The notes under the pieces were generated by a model. That model saw only the letters and a list, made by a program, of their open reading frames with translations. It did no database searches and was not told where the DNA came from. A DNA stretch of 11,232 nucleotides from CAZOOA01 sp964581355 (GTDB lineage Bacteria; Bacillota; Dethiobacteria; DTU022; UBA8154): NCBI GenBank assembly GCA_964581355.1, contig CAZOOA010000086.1, forward strand, positions 1-11,232, written 5' to 3'. Positions 1 to 6,987 of this stretch are shown here, one piece after another; position 1 is the stretch's first letter, and the number at the start of each line of letters is the position of its first letter. The position numbers and the translations under genes are program-made.

Positions 1-8
1 CGCGAACC

Positions 9-104
9 GACCGGTTGAACACCGGTCTATCGTCCTGAACTACCAGGATGCACGGGGTCTATTGACCCCGTGAGGATGTCACAGAATAGTTCCCTTGAAA
101 GGGA
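9..104 (+). other. Tandem-hairpin leader before the MBL-fold gene
   Basis: Four inverted repeats follow each other. H1 is 9-15 with 21-27 (7 bp, perfect, loop TGAAC). H2 is 31-37 with 44-50 (7 bp including one G-U, loop AACTAC). H3 is 51-59 with 64-72 (9 bp, perfect, loop TATT) and starts directly after H2, so the two could stack. H4 is 91-95 with 100-104 (5 bp, loop TGAA), and its 3' arm contains most of the AGGGAG Shine-Dalgarno of the gene starting at 113. No T-run follows any of them, so none looks like an intrinsic terminator on this strand. The pairing is seen directly; a regulatory RNA role is inferred. I do not recognise a known riboswitch class, and the window start may cut off more structure. 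Confidence 0.5.
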
Positions 105-112
105 GTGAAACA

Positions 113-1111
113 ATGAGTGAACAGGTAATTGAACAATTAGCCCCCCAACTGTACAAAATTGAAGTCCCCCTACCCGGGAGCCCATTAAAAGCGACCAATT
201 CTTATGTAATTAAAACCCCCGGCAGGAATCTGATCATAGATACCGGGATGAACCGGCAGGAGTGTCAAACAGTCATGGAGCAGGCCCTGAAGCAGATTGC
301 CATCGACCTGGAACAGACTGACTTATTTATCACCCATCTTCATGCGGACCACTTAGGGCTGGTGGAACACTTGTCCAGGCCGGGTTCCCGCATATACTTT
401 AACCGGCCTGATGCGGCCATTGTAGAGATATCAAACTTTTGGGAAAAACTGTTAGGCCGGGCTCGACGGTTTGGATTCCCTGAGCATGAATTAAAAAGGG
501 CTATCCGTGAGCACCCGGGCAACAAATTCAGTCCCCAAAAACAGGTTCCTTTTCAGTTTATTGAGGATGGAGAAATCATTACTGCCGGAGAATATCATCT
601 TGAATGTGTGCAAACTCCCGGGCATACCTCTGGCCACACTTGTTTATTCGACCGAAAAAGAAAACTGTTCTTTTCCGGTGACCATATCCTGGGAGATATT
701 ACTCCCAACATTTCCTCCTGGTCCGAAGAAGATAACCCCCTGGAACAGTACCTGCAAAGCTTGGGGCGTGTTCTTCACATGAAAATTGACCAGGTCCTCC
801 CGGGACATCGAAGCATTATCTTTGACTGCCCGGGCAGAATCCAGGAGTTAATCCAGCATCACCAGCAGCGGGCAGAGGAGATTGCAGGCATCTTAAAAGA
901 CGGCGAACAAACCGCTTTTGATGTAGCTTCAAAAATGAGCTGGGATTATGTATCTGACAGTTGGGAAACTTTTCCGATCAACCAAAAATGGTTTGCCACG
1001 GGCGAAGCCATTGCCCACCTGGTATACCTGGAAAAAAAAGGCCTGATCACCAAAGAATTGCAACAGGAGCGTCAAATCGGCGAGATTGTTACCTGGAAAC
1101 ATAAAAACTAA
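113..1111 (+). CDS. MBL-fold metallo-hydrolase with C-terminal winged-helix-like region
   Basis: A cytoplasmic metallo-beta-lactamase-superfamily hydrolase of 332 aa with no signal peptide. The metal-binding residues are all visible: HLHADH at residues 75-80, H171 in TPGHTSGH, D190 in FSGDH, and H232 in LPGHR. This is the pattern of dinuclear-zinc glyoxalase-II/LACTB2-like enzymes. The region after about residue 240 (helical, with HHQQRAEEI and a late GEAIAHLVYLEKKG stretch) resembles the winged-helix tail found on LACTB2-type members. The ATG at 113 is preferred: AGGGAG (100-105) lies 7 nt upstream, whereas an in-frame TTG at 95 sits inside that hairpin with no ribosome site. The substrate cannot be named from sequence; thioesters, phosphoesters and RNA are all used in this superfamily. 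The gene is separated by 123 nt from the next one and is probably its own unit. Confidence 0.88.
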   Translation: MSEQVIEQLAPQLYKIEVPLPGSPLKATNSYVIKTPGRNLIIDTGMNRQECQTVMEQALKQIAIDLEQTDLFITHLHADHLGLVEHLSRPGSRIYFNRPDAAIVEISNFWEKLLGRARRFGFPEHELKRAIREHPGNKFSPQKQVPFQFIEDGEIITAGEYHLECVQTPGHTSGHTCLFDRKRKLFFSGDHILGDITPNISSWSEEDNPLEQYLQSLGRVLHMKIDQVLPGHRSIIFDCPGRIQELIQHHQQRAEEIAGILKDGEQTAFDVASKMSWDYVSDSWETFPINQKWFATGEAIAHLVYLEKKGLITKELQQERQIGEIVTWKHKN

Positions 1112-1170
1112 AGTCACTTTTTGCTGTGCCACTGTGAACACCTGGTCCAGATATGATAGAATAAAACTAA

Positions 1171-1206
1171 CCGGCACATAGCAGGGCTCTGTTTTCCTCG
1201 TGCCGG
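1171..1206 (+). repeat. 7-bp inverted repeat upstream of the AmmeMemoRadiSam cluster
   Basis: CCGGCAC at 1171-1177 is the exact reverse complement of GTGCCGG at 1200-1206, with a 22-nt spacer. It lies 28 nt before the start of the first cluster gene and just ahead of its AAAGGAGG ribosome site. A TATGAT/TAGAAT-like run at 1152-1162 could be a -10 element, but I find no good -35. The repeat could be an operator or an mRNA hairpin; it has no T-run. Confidence 0.35.
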
Positions 1207-1234
1207 ATTAATTGCCTGGAAAAGGAGGTTTTCC

Positions 1235-2065
1235 ATGAGCATAGTTGCTGCCGGAATTGCCCCACACCCGCCCATTATTATTCCCGATATCGGGCGAGGG
1301 GAATTATCCCGGGTAAGTGATACGGTTGAATCGTTAAAGATGTTTTCCGATCAGGTCGCCAAGGCGGATCCTGAAACAGTACTTTTGATAACTCCCCACG
1401 GTCCAATGCACCGCAATGCTCCTGCAATCCTGGCCGGGGAAATATTGCAGGGAGATTTTTCCCAGTTTCGTGCACCGCAAATTCGTGTTGAGGCACAAAA
1501 TGACCTGGAGTTGGTCCAGTCCATTGCAGCCGAAGCCCAAAAAAATGGTCCAGATGTGCTCCCCCTGCAAGAGGAAAGCCATGGCAAAGATGCTTTAAAG
1601 ATGGACCACGGGGTTACCGTTCCCCTGTATTATCTACAGGAAGCCGGGACGGGCAGGCGGGTAGTTTCAGTTACTTTTGCACCACTGCCCTATAATGATT
1701 TATTCCAGTTCGGCCAGGCCATCCAGCAGGCGATTTCCCATACCGGGAGAAAGACTGCCATTGTCGCCAGCGGAGATCTATCCCACTGCCTGACCCGCTT
1801 TGCCCCGGGCGGATATAGTCCCCGGGGGAAAGAGTTTGATCAAACACTGGTGGAATACGTAAAAAATTACGATGTCAAAGGGTTGCTGAACATGGATAAC
1901 AGTTTGGTAGCTGATGCCGGGGAATGCGGTTTGCGTTCCATTATCATTTTACTGGGCTGCCTGGATGGCCTGGATGTGGAATCCCGGGTTTTATCGTACG
2001 AAGGACCTTTCGGGGTGGGCTACCTGGTCGCATCGCTAACACCCCAGCATAAGGAGGCGAGTTAA
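1235..2065 (+). CDS. AmmeMemoRadiSam cluster protein, LigB/Memo-like fold
   Basis: A 276-aa protein of the superfamily shared by class III extradiol dioxygenase B subunits (LigB) and Memo. Candidate metal or active-site residues in order are H11 in APHPP, H55 in TPHGP, H125 in MDHG, D181 and H184 in SGDLSH, and E230/C231 in AGECGLRS. The D, H and C positions match the Memo-style pocket, while the HPP and PHG motifs match LigB. The C-terminus has SYEGPFGVGYLVA, typical of the LigB-like half of clostridial AmmeMemoRadiSam protein A. In many clostridia this half is fused to AMMECR1; here the next gene encodes AMMECR1 separately. AGGAGG at 1223-1228 is 6 nt before the ATG. The stop codon (2063-2065) is immediately followed by the next ATG. 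No enzymatic activity can be claimed. It may be annotated elsewhere as extradiol dioxygenase or as system protein A/B. Confidence 0.82.
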   Translation: MSIVAAGIAPHPPIIIPDIGRGELSRVSDTVESLKMFSDQVAKADPETVLLITPHGPMHRNAPAILAGEILQGDFSQFRAPQIRVEAQNDLELVQSIAAEAQKNGPDVLPLQEESHGKDALKMDHGVTVPLYYLQEAGTGRRVVSVTFAPLPYNDLFQFGQAIQQAISHTGRKTAIVASGDLSHCLTRFAPGGYSPRGKEFDQTLVEYVKNYDVKGLLNMDNSLVADAGECGLRSIIILLGCLDGLDVESRVLSYEGPFGVGYLVASLTPQHKEAS

Positions 2066-2587
2066 ATGGCCGGAGCAGAAGAAACCAGGTATACCGAAAT
2101 CGCCAGGAGGGCCTTGGAAGACCGTCTCAAGAAAGGCCGCCTGCCTGAACTGCCTGATAATCTACCTGCAGAGTTTTTGCAGCCGGGGGCTGCCTTTGTC
2201 TCATTGAAAAAACAGGGAGCGCTGCGAGGTTGTATTGGCACTGTGCAGCCCACCCGTAAAAACCTGGCCGAGGAAATTGCACATAATGCATTAAGCGCAG
2301 GTCTGAACGATCCCCGTTTTCCTCCCCTGACCCTGGAAGAATTAGATCAAATCGAGATCAGTGTGGATGTTCTTTCTTCGCCGGAGAAAATCAGCAGTCC
2401 TTCTCAGTTGGACCCCAGTCGTTACGGTGTAATCGTGCGAAGCGGCCCTCGCACAGGCCTTTTGCTGCCCAACCTGGAAGGAATAGATACCGTGGAGCAG
2501 CAGCTTTCCGTGGCTCGAGAAAAAGCAGGGATTGCGCCTGACGAACCGGTAGAGCTGTATCGCTTTGAAGTAAAGCGGTACTGTTAA
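2066..2587 (+). CDS. AMMECR1-domain protein (AmmeMemoRadiSam system protein A)
   Basis: A 173-aa single-domain AMMECR1 protein. It shows the family hallmark LRGCIG at residues 53-58, the DPRFPPLT stretch at 82-89, SVDVLS at 99-104, and GLLLPN at 131-136. The length matches the isolated AMMECR1 domain. The ATG directly abuts the upstream stop codon, with AAGGAGG (2051-2057) located inside the upstream coding region 8 nt before the start, so translation of the two genes is probably coupled. AMMECR1 is named for a human X-linked contiguous-deletion locus. The bacterial homologues occur with Memo-like and radical SAM genes, and the conserved cysteine C56 in the RGCIG motif suggests a catalytic or acceptor site (inference). 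The precise reaction is not known to me. It is cytosolic, with no membrane segment. Confidence 0.9.
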   Translation: MAGAEETRYTEIARRALEDRLKKGRLPELPDNLPAEFLQPGAAFVSLKKQGALRGCIGTVQPTRKNLAEEIAHNALSAGLNDPRFPPLTLEELDQIEISVDVLSSPEKISSPSQLDPSRYGVIVRSGPRTGLLLPNLEGIDTVEQQLSVAREKAGIAPDEPVELYRFEVKRYC

Positions 2588-2625
2588 TCTCTGCAAGGAT
2601 TATTCTTGGAAGGAAGGGACGATAT

Positions 2626-3648
2626 ATGCAGGAAGCACGATACTATCGCCGGGAAAATGGCCATATTTATTGTGAACTGTGCCCCCAGGCCTGCCGCCTG
2701 GAAGAGGGGCAAAAGGGTATTTGCCAGGCACGATTCGTGCAAGAAGGAAAACTTATGACCAGCAATTACTTTCTTTGTGCCGCATTAAACTTTGACCCCA
2801 TTGAGAAAAAACCCCTGTATCATTTCTATCCGGGGTGGGAAATCCTTTCCCTGGGGACCTCAGGTTGCAACCTGCACTGTGTCTTTTGCCAGAACTGGTC
2901 CCTGGCCCACGGGGACAGGACGGCCGGGCTTAAAAAGGTATCATCAGCACAGATTCTGGATGCTATTCAAGCACGGCCCTTGAGGGAACAACTGGGCCTT
3001 GCCTATACGTATAACGAACCAACCGTCTGGTATGAATTTGTCCTGGAAAATGCAGCTTTCATGGCCGAAAGAGGCTATAAAAACGTTCTGGTAACCAATG
3101 GTTTGATCAATCCGCAGCCATTAAACGAGCTTTTACCTTATATTCATGGGATGAATATCGATGTGAAAGCTTTTAATGATGCTTTTTATCGTCGCTACTG
3201 CCGCGGGAAAGGCGTTCAGGATGTGCTGCGAACGGTGGAGCAGGCCCATCAAAGCTGTCACCTGGAGTTGACCTACCTGGTTATTACCAGCCTTAATGAC
3301 GACCTGGCCGAGATCGGCCGTTTTGTAGACTGGGTCGCTTCCCTGGACCCGGAAATTCCCGTACATTTCAGCCGTTATTTTCCGGCCCATCAGTTGGAAG
3401 TCCCGCCTACTTCCCTGGAAACCATGGAAACCATCTATCAGCAGGCCCGGGAAAAACTATCGTATGTGTACCTGGGTAATGTCATGGATATGGACCGAAG
3501 CAGCACATACTGTCCCAACTGCGGCAATTTGCTCATTGCCCGGCGGGGGTATGGTATTGAAAGCAGGGGGATCAAAGGCAAAAGCTGTACCAACTGTGGT
3601 AATACAATTCGTTTAGAAGGGCATATTTATGGAGAGAAAGAATATTAA
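2626..3648 (+). CDS. amrS: AmmeMemoRadiSam system radical SAM enzyme
   Basis: A 340-aa radical S-adenosylmethionine enzyme related to pyruvate-formate-lyase activases. The [4Fe-4S] motif CX3CX2C is C81-C85-C88 in SGCNLHCVFCQNW. A cysteine-rich N-terminus (C16, C19, C23, C33; CELCPQAC and GICQAR) precedes it. A second pair of CxxC motifs near the C-terminus (C296/C299 and C321/C324, CPNCGN and CTNCGN) forms a likely zinc ribbon. YTYNEPTVW (127-135) and VTNGL/NIDVKAF (156-160, 178-183) are typical of this subfamily. This layout is characteristic of the radical SAM member of the AmmeMemoRadiSam cluster. The ATG at 2626 follows a GGAAGGAAGGG purine run; the gene lies 38 nt after the AMMECR1 gene and is almost certainly co-transcribed. 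The enzyme should be oxygen-sensitive, consistent with an anaerobe. The substrate is unknown. Confidence 0.92.
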   Translation: MQEARYYRRENGHIYCELCPQACRLEEGQKGICQARFVQEGKLMTSNYFLCAALNFDPIEKKPLYHFYPGWEILSLGTSGCNLHCVFCQNWSLAHGDRTAGLKKVSSAQILDAIQARPLREQLGLAYTYNEPTVWYEFVLENAAFMAERGYKNVLVTNGLINPQPLNELLPYIHGMNIDVKAFNDAFYRRYCRGKGVQDVLRTVEQAHQSCHLELTYLVITSLNDDLAEIGRFVDWVASLDPEIPVHFSRYFPAHQLEVPPTSLETMETIYQQAREKLSYVYLGNVMDMDRSSTYCPNCGNLLIARRGYGIESRGIKGKSCTNCGNTIRLEGHIYGEKEY

Positions 3649-3742
3649 CCCCGGCCTCCTGGAGGAATTGCCCGGCCCTTTTAGTTAAAGCTATACACCC
3701 GGTCCTGGCGCAGGTAAAGCCGGGGCCGGGAGGTTTGTTGTT
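3649..3742 (+). promoter_or_regulatory. GC-rich leader of the symporter gene with competing complementary segments
   Basis: GGCCGGG at 3724-3730 overlaps the GGGAGG Shine-Dalgarno (3728-3733). Its exact complement CCCGGCC occurs twice upstream, at 3650-3656 and 3671-3677. In addition, CCCCGGC (3649-3655) is complementary to GCCGGGG (3719-3725). A small hairpin, CCTG-gcg-CAGG (3704-3714), lies between. Pairing of either upstream copy would hide the ribosome site. No T-rich terminator tail is evident after amrS, so this leader may be read through from the upstream cluster. The regulatory role is inferred from pairing alone. Confidence 0.4.
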
Positions 3743-5083
3743 ATCGAAAACATTCTACACTGGTTCTATGATGCCCTGATTGGTCCCCCATTGATTGTCC
3801 TCATCCTGGCTGCAGGAATATTTCTTACTATCCGTCTCAGGTTTTTGCAGGTCAACCGCTTTGGGTTCATCTTACGCCATACCCTGGGAGCAATGACAGC
3901 ATCCCGGCCGCGGGACGCTTCCGGGGAAATCACCCCTTTCCAGGCCCTGTCCACGGCCCTGGCTGCCACAGTGGGCACGGGTAATATTGCCGGTGTAGCT
4001 ACGGCTTTGTTCCTGGGTGGTCCGGGAGCCATATTTTGGATGTGGGTCTCGGCTTTTTTTGGCATGGCTACCAAGTTTGCCGAGGTAACCCTTGCTGTGC
4101 ATTTCCGGGTTACAAAAGGGGGGAGTATAGCCGGGGGGCCCATGTATTACTTGCAGCAGGGGCTCAATCGCCCCGGTCTGGCGCTACTCTACGCCTTTTT
4201 CGGTGCCCTGGCTGCCTTTGGCATTGGGAATTTGGTCCAGGCTAATTCCGTTGCTGATGCCGTGCAAGCCACCTTTGGCTATCCGCCGTACCTGTCCGGA
4301 CTGTTCCTGGCGGTTGCTGGTGGACTGGTGATCCTGGGTGGCATTAAACGTATCGCCCTGATAGCTTCAACCATGGTTCCCTTGATGGCTCTTTCTTACT
4401 TTGCTGGATGTCTTTATATCCTGGGAGCAAATGCTGCCCAGGTTCCTGCAGCGCTGGCGGAAATATTTGCCGCGGCTTTTCAAGGACGGGCTGCTGCTGG
4501 TGGTTTGGCTGGTGTCACCGTATTTCAGGCCTGGCGTTTCGGTATTTCCCGGGGAATATTTACGAATGAAGCGGGCCTGGGCAGCGCTTCCATCGCTCAC
4601 GCTGCAGCACGCACAACACACCCTGTCCGGCAGGGCCTCTGGGGCGTGGTGGAAGTTTTTATTGATACTCATGTTATCTGTACCGTTACCGCTTTGGCCT
4701 TGATGGTAACAGGTGCTTACGCTTCCGGCTTGGAAGGTGCGGCTATGACGGCTGAAGCCTTTAGCAGGGGACTTCCCGGTGAAGCAGGACAGTTTCTAGT
4801 CTCTGTGGGGCTTTGCTTTTTTGCTTTTTCCACGGTGCTAAGCTGGTCCTATTACGGGGAGAAATGCTTTGAGTTTATCCTGGGGAGCAGATATATCTTT
4901 TTCTACCGCGCCACCTGGATCCTATTCATTTTCATTGGGGCACTGGGTGGGCTGCGAGTTGTCTGGGCTCTGGCGGATATTTTAAACGGTTTCATGGCTT
5001 TTCCCAATCTAATCGGCTTGGTGGGGTTAAGCGGTCTTTTAGCCAGGTTAGGCAGGGAATATTTTTCCGGACAATTTAAGTAA
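3743..5083 (+). CDS. Sodium:alanine symporter, AGCS family (non-canonical start)
   Basis: A polytopic inner-membrane Na+-coupled amino-acid symporter of the AGCS (alanine/glycine:cation symporter) family. The signature is present: GTGNIAGVATALFLGGPGA followed by FWMW and TKFAE, then GGPMYYLQ, and later RGIFTNEAGLGSAS. About ten hydrophobic helices are spread along the chain. The frame encodes family-like residues well upstream of its first ordinary start codon, TTG at 3791: codons 3743-3790 read ENILHWFYDALIGPP after the first position, matching the usual WGPP-containing N-terminus. GGGAGG (3728-3733) sits 9 nt before ATC at 3743, whereas TTG 3791 has no ribosome site and would remove part of helix 1. 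I therefore place the start at ATC 3743 (446 aa, normal for the family). An AUC start, an ATG-to-ATC change or a sequence error would all explain this. The conservative alternative is 3791-5083 (430 aa). It lies 114 nt before cdaA. Confidence 0.85.
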   Translation: MENILHWFYDALIGPPLIVLILAAGIFLTIRLRFLQVNRFGFILRHTLGAMTASRPRDASGEITPFQALSTALAATVGTGNIAGVATALFLGGPGAIFWMWVSAFFGMATKFAEVTLAVHFRVTKGGSIAGGPMYYLQQGLNRPGLALLYAFFGALAAFGIGNLVQANSVADAVQATFGYPPYLSGLFLAVAGGLVILGGIKRIALIASTMVPLMALSYFAGCLYILGANAAQVPAALAEIFAAAFQGRAAAGGLAGVTVFQAWRFGISRGIFTNEAGLGSASIAHAAARTTHPVRQGLWGVVEVFIDTHVICTVTALALMVTGAYASGLEGAAMTAEAFSRGLPGEAGQFLVSVGLCFFAFSTVLSWSYYGEKCFEFILGSRYIFFYRATWILFIFIGALGGLRVVWALADILNGFMAFPNLIGLVGLSGLLARLGREYFSGQFK

Positions 5084-5107
5084 AAAAGTTCTTCTGGGAA
5101 AAGGTAT

Positions 5108-5137
5108 TTAACGACAAAAAAGAGAATTTAATAATAT
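5108..5137 (+). promoter_or_regulatory. Possible sigma-A promoter for the cdaA-cdaR-glmM operon
   Basis: TTAACG (5108-5113) and TAATAT (5132-5137) are each 4/6 matches to TTGACA and TATAAT, with 18-nt spacing in an AT-rich stretch about 60 nt before cdaA. It is the best candidate in the 114-nt gap between the symporter gene and cdaA. I see no terminator in this gap, so read-through from the symporter gene is also possible. Confidence 0.3.
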
Positions 5138-5197
5138 CATCACCTGGTTGGAGACTGCTGGAAACCTGCCTGGGGAATGAGGTGTTATTTGCGCTAA

Positions 5198-6058
5198 ATG
5201 TGGGAACAATTGTGGGAACAAACCGTGGTCGCACTTTCACAATTTCGTCCGGGGCTGCGGGATATTATCGATATAGCTATCGTAGCCTATATTTTCTACC
5301 GCTTGATTCTGATCATTAGAGGCACCCGGGCGGAGCAACTGGTCAAAGGACTGATTATCCTGCTTTTGGCCATGGTAATCAGTGGAGAGCTGGAACTAAA
5401 TACCCTGAACTGGCTGCTGCGCGGATTGATGACCATGGGATTGATTGCTATCCCCATTGTATTTCAGCCGGAGTTAAGGCGTGCCCTGGAACACCTGGGC
5501 CGGGGCAAAATATTTCAACGCACATTCTATGATTATGACGACGAAGAGTTCAGGGATGTCCTGGAAGAACTGCTCAAAGCCATTCCTGTCCTGGTCAAGA
5601 AACGAATCGGGGCCTTGATTGTTCTGGAAAGGGAAACGGGGCTCAAAGATATAGTCGAAACCGGCATTAAAATAGATGGAGAGGTAACAGCGGAACTGTT
5701 GATCAACATTTTTATGCCCCGGAGTCCTCTTCATGATGGAGCCGTAATTATTCGGGGCAACCTTGTTTCTGCTGCAGGGTGCTTTCTTCCGCTAACGGAA
5801 AATCCCAATCTCAGCAAGGAGTTGGGCACCCGCCACAGGGCGGCCCTGGGCATTACTGAAGTCTCTGATGCCGTAGTTATTATTGTTTCCGAAGAGACAG
5901 GCGTTATCTCTTTGGCTCATGAGGGCAAGCTGACCCGCTACCTGGACGAAAAAACTCTGCGCAGCACCTTGTTGAACCTGTATTTTACACCTGGCAAGAA
6001 AAAGGAAACCACATTTTGGCCCTGGAGGTTTGGTCAAAAAGATGATCAAGAGGATTAA
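5198..6058 (+). CDS. cdaA: Diadenylate cyclase CdaA (c-di-AMP synthase)
   Basis: The membrane-bound diadenylate cyclase, which joins two ATP into cyclic di-AMP. It is 286 aa, close to Bacillus CdaA. Three hydrophobic helices occupy roughly residues 22-40, 48-62 and 72-88. The cytosolic DAC (DisA_N) domain runs from about 105 to 265. Both catalytic motifs are intact: DGA at 180-182 in SPLHDGAVI and RHR at 212-214 in GTRHRAALG, with SEETG at 231-235. The ATG at 5198 has only a modest ribosome site (GAGGTG around 5179-5184, about 14 nt away). Upstream in-frame codons hit a stop at once, so initiation cannot be earlier. It overlaps cdaR by 17 nt. The gene order cdaA-cdaR-glmM is the classical Firmicute c-di-AMP operon, and the product is predicted to be regulated by CdaR and GlmM. 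Confidence 0.95.
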   Translation: MWEQLWEQTVVALSQFRPGLRDIIDIAIVAYIFYRLILIIRGTRAEQLVKGLIILLLAMVISGELELNTLNWLLRGLMTMGLIAIPIVFQPELRRALEHLGRGKIFQRTFYDYDDEEFRDVLEELLKAIPVLVKKRIGALIVLERETGLKDIVETGIKIDGEVTAELLINIFMPRSPLHDGAVIIRGNLVSAAGCFLPLTENPNLSKELGTRHRAALGITEVSDAVVIIVSEETGVISLAHEGKLTRYLDEKTLRSTLLNLYFTPGKKKETTFWPWRFGQKDDQED

Positions 6059-6971
6059 ATTTAACCAGAGTTACAATTTTATCAGGGTCCTTTCCGTTTT
6101 TTTGGCCCTAATCCTCTGGTTTTACGTCAGCGGGGAGCAGCGGCAGGCATTAGGGTTTGAAAGGACGCTAACGTTTCGGGATATCCCAGTAGCCTGGCGT
6201 AACCTTGGGGAGGACTTGGTCGTGACGGAAATGACGGAAAATGTCAGGATTACCCTGCAGGGGATGGAGTATGCCTTTGATGGGTTGACCCCGGCCGACC
6301 TGGATGCCTACGTGGACCTGCAGGGTAAAGGCGAAGGCCGTCATGATGTCAAAGTGAATGCAGATGTTCCCGGTGGACTTACAGTGGTCGGTATTCAACC
6401 TTCCAATGTTACTGTCGTCCTAAATGAACTGGTTACTACACAAATGGATATTTCGCCCATTTACCGCGGCAGTCCCGGAAACGGCATGATCATCGACGAG
6501 TCGAATTTTTCGCCCAGGGAAGTTTTTGTCCGGGGACCTCGCCACAAAATGGAAAGAATTGACCGGGTGGTTTTTAACATGGATGTAGAAGGCCAATCGG
6601 GCTATTATACCCAGGAGGTCCCGCTTTACCCGGTGGATAAAGGGAAAAATGTAGTTACGGATATTACGGTCATTCCCCAGGAGGTAAACGTATGGGTGGA
6701 ATTTACATACCCGAAAAGAGATATTCCTGTTGAAGCTGTATTTGCTGGTCAGGAGGACAAGTTGCATAACTACACAATTAGTCCTTCCACTATTACCGTG
6801 GAAGGGCCCCGGTATCACCTGGATGAAATTTCAACAATCAGGACAGTCGAGATTGACTTGTCGGGTCGGGACGAAGATACAGTGTTGGAGGAAGTATCCC
6901 TGGAATTGCCGGATGAAATCCGCCCCGTAAATGATCATACTGTAGAACTCCGGTTGTTTTTCAATAACTAA
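6042..6971 (+). CDS. cdaR: CdaR, YbbR-domain regulator of CdaA
   Basis: A membrane-anchored regulator of the diadenylate cyclase. A single N-terminal helix (about residues 13-29, VLSVFLALILWFYVSG, preceded by basic residues) anchors an extracytoplasmic chain of three YbbR-type beta domains. They span roughly residues 40-128, 132-221 and 223-308, each ending in a PSNVTVVL-, PQEVNVWV- or HTVELRL-like strand. Bacillus CdaR is longer, with four such domains; 309 aa is within the range of clostridial versions. The start is placed at ATG 6042 inside the end of cdaA. An in-frame TTG at 6030 is only 1 nt from the TGGAGGT site (6023-6029) and is too close, while ATG 6042 is 12-13 nt from it. The 17-nt overlap with cdaA suggests translational coupling and matched stoichiometry. 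Confidence 0.92.
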   Translation: MIKRIKFNQSYNFIRVLSVFLALILWFYVSGEQRQALGFERTLTFRDIPVAWRNLGEDLVVTEMTENVRITLQGMEYAFDGLTPADLDAYVDLQGKGEGRHDVKVNADVPGGLTVVGIQPSNVTVVLNELVTTQMDISPIYRGSPGNGMIIDESNFSPREVFVRGPRHKMERIDRVVFNMDVEGQSGYYTQEVPLYPVDKGKNVVTDITVIPQEVNVWVEFTYPKRDIPVEAVFAGQEDKLHNYTISPSTITVEGPRYHLDEISTIRTVEIDLSGRDEDTVLEEVSLELPDEIRPVNDHTVELRLFFNN

Positions 6972-6987
6972 TAGCAAGGGTGAGTTC

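Noticed and set aside
1..72. Minus-strand tRNA truncated by the window start (hairpin order and GGTAGTTCAG-like segment suggest D and anticodon arms)
   Set aside because: The putative anticodon loop lacks U33, no consistent D-stem pairs with the right loop length, and the T arm is outside the window. The evidence is insufficient.
51..72. Intrinsic terminator formed by the perfect 9-bp hairpin
   Set aside because: No T-run follows on either strand.
95..112. Upstream TTG start for the MBL-fold gene
   Set aside because: It lies within the ribosome-site hairpin and has no Shine-Dalgarno; the ATG at 113 has one at proper spacing.
3766..4143. Minus-strand 125-codon frame inside the symporter gene
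   Set aside because: It is a shadow of the AGCS signature region, with low-complexity Ala/Arg/Pro composition.
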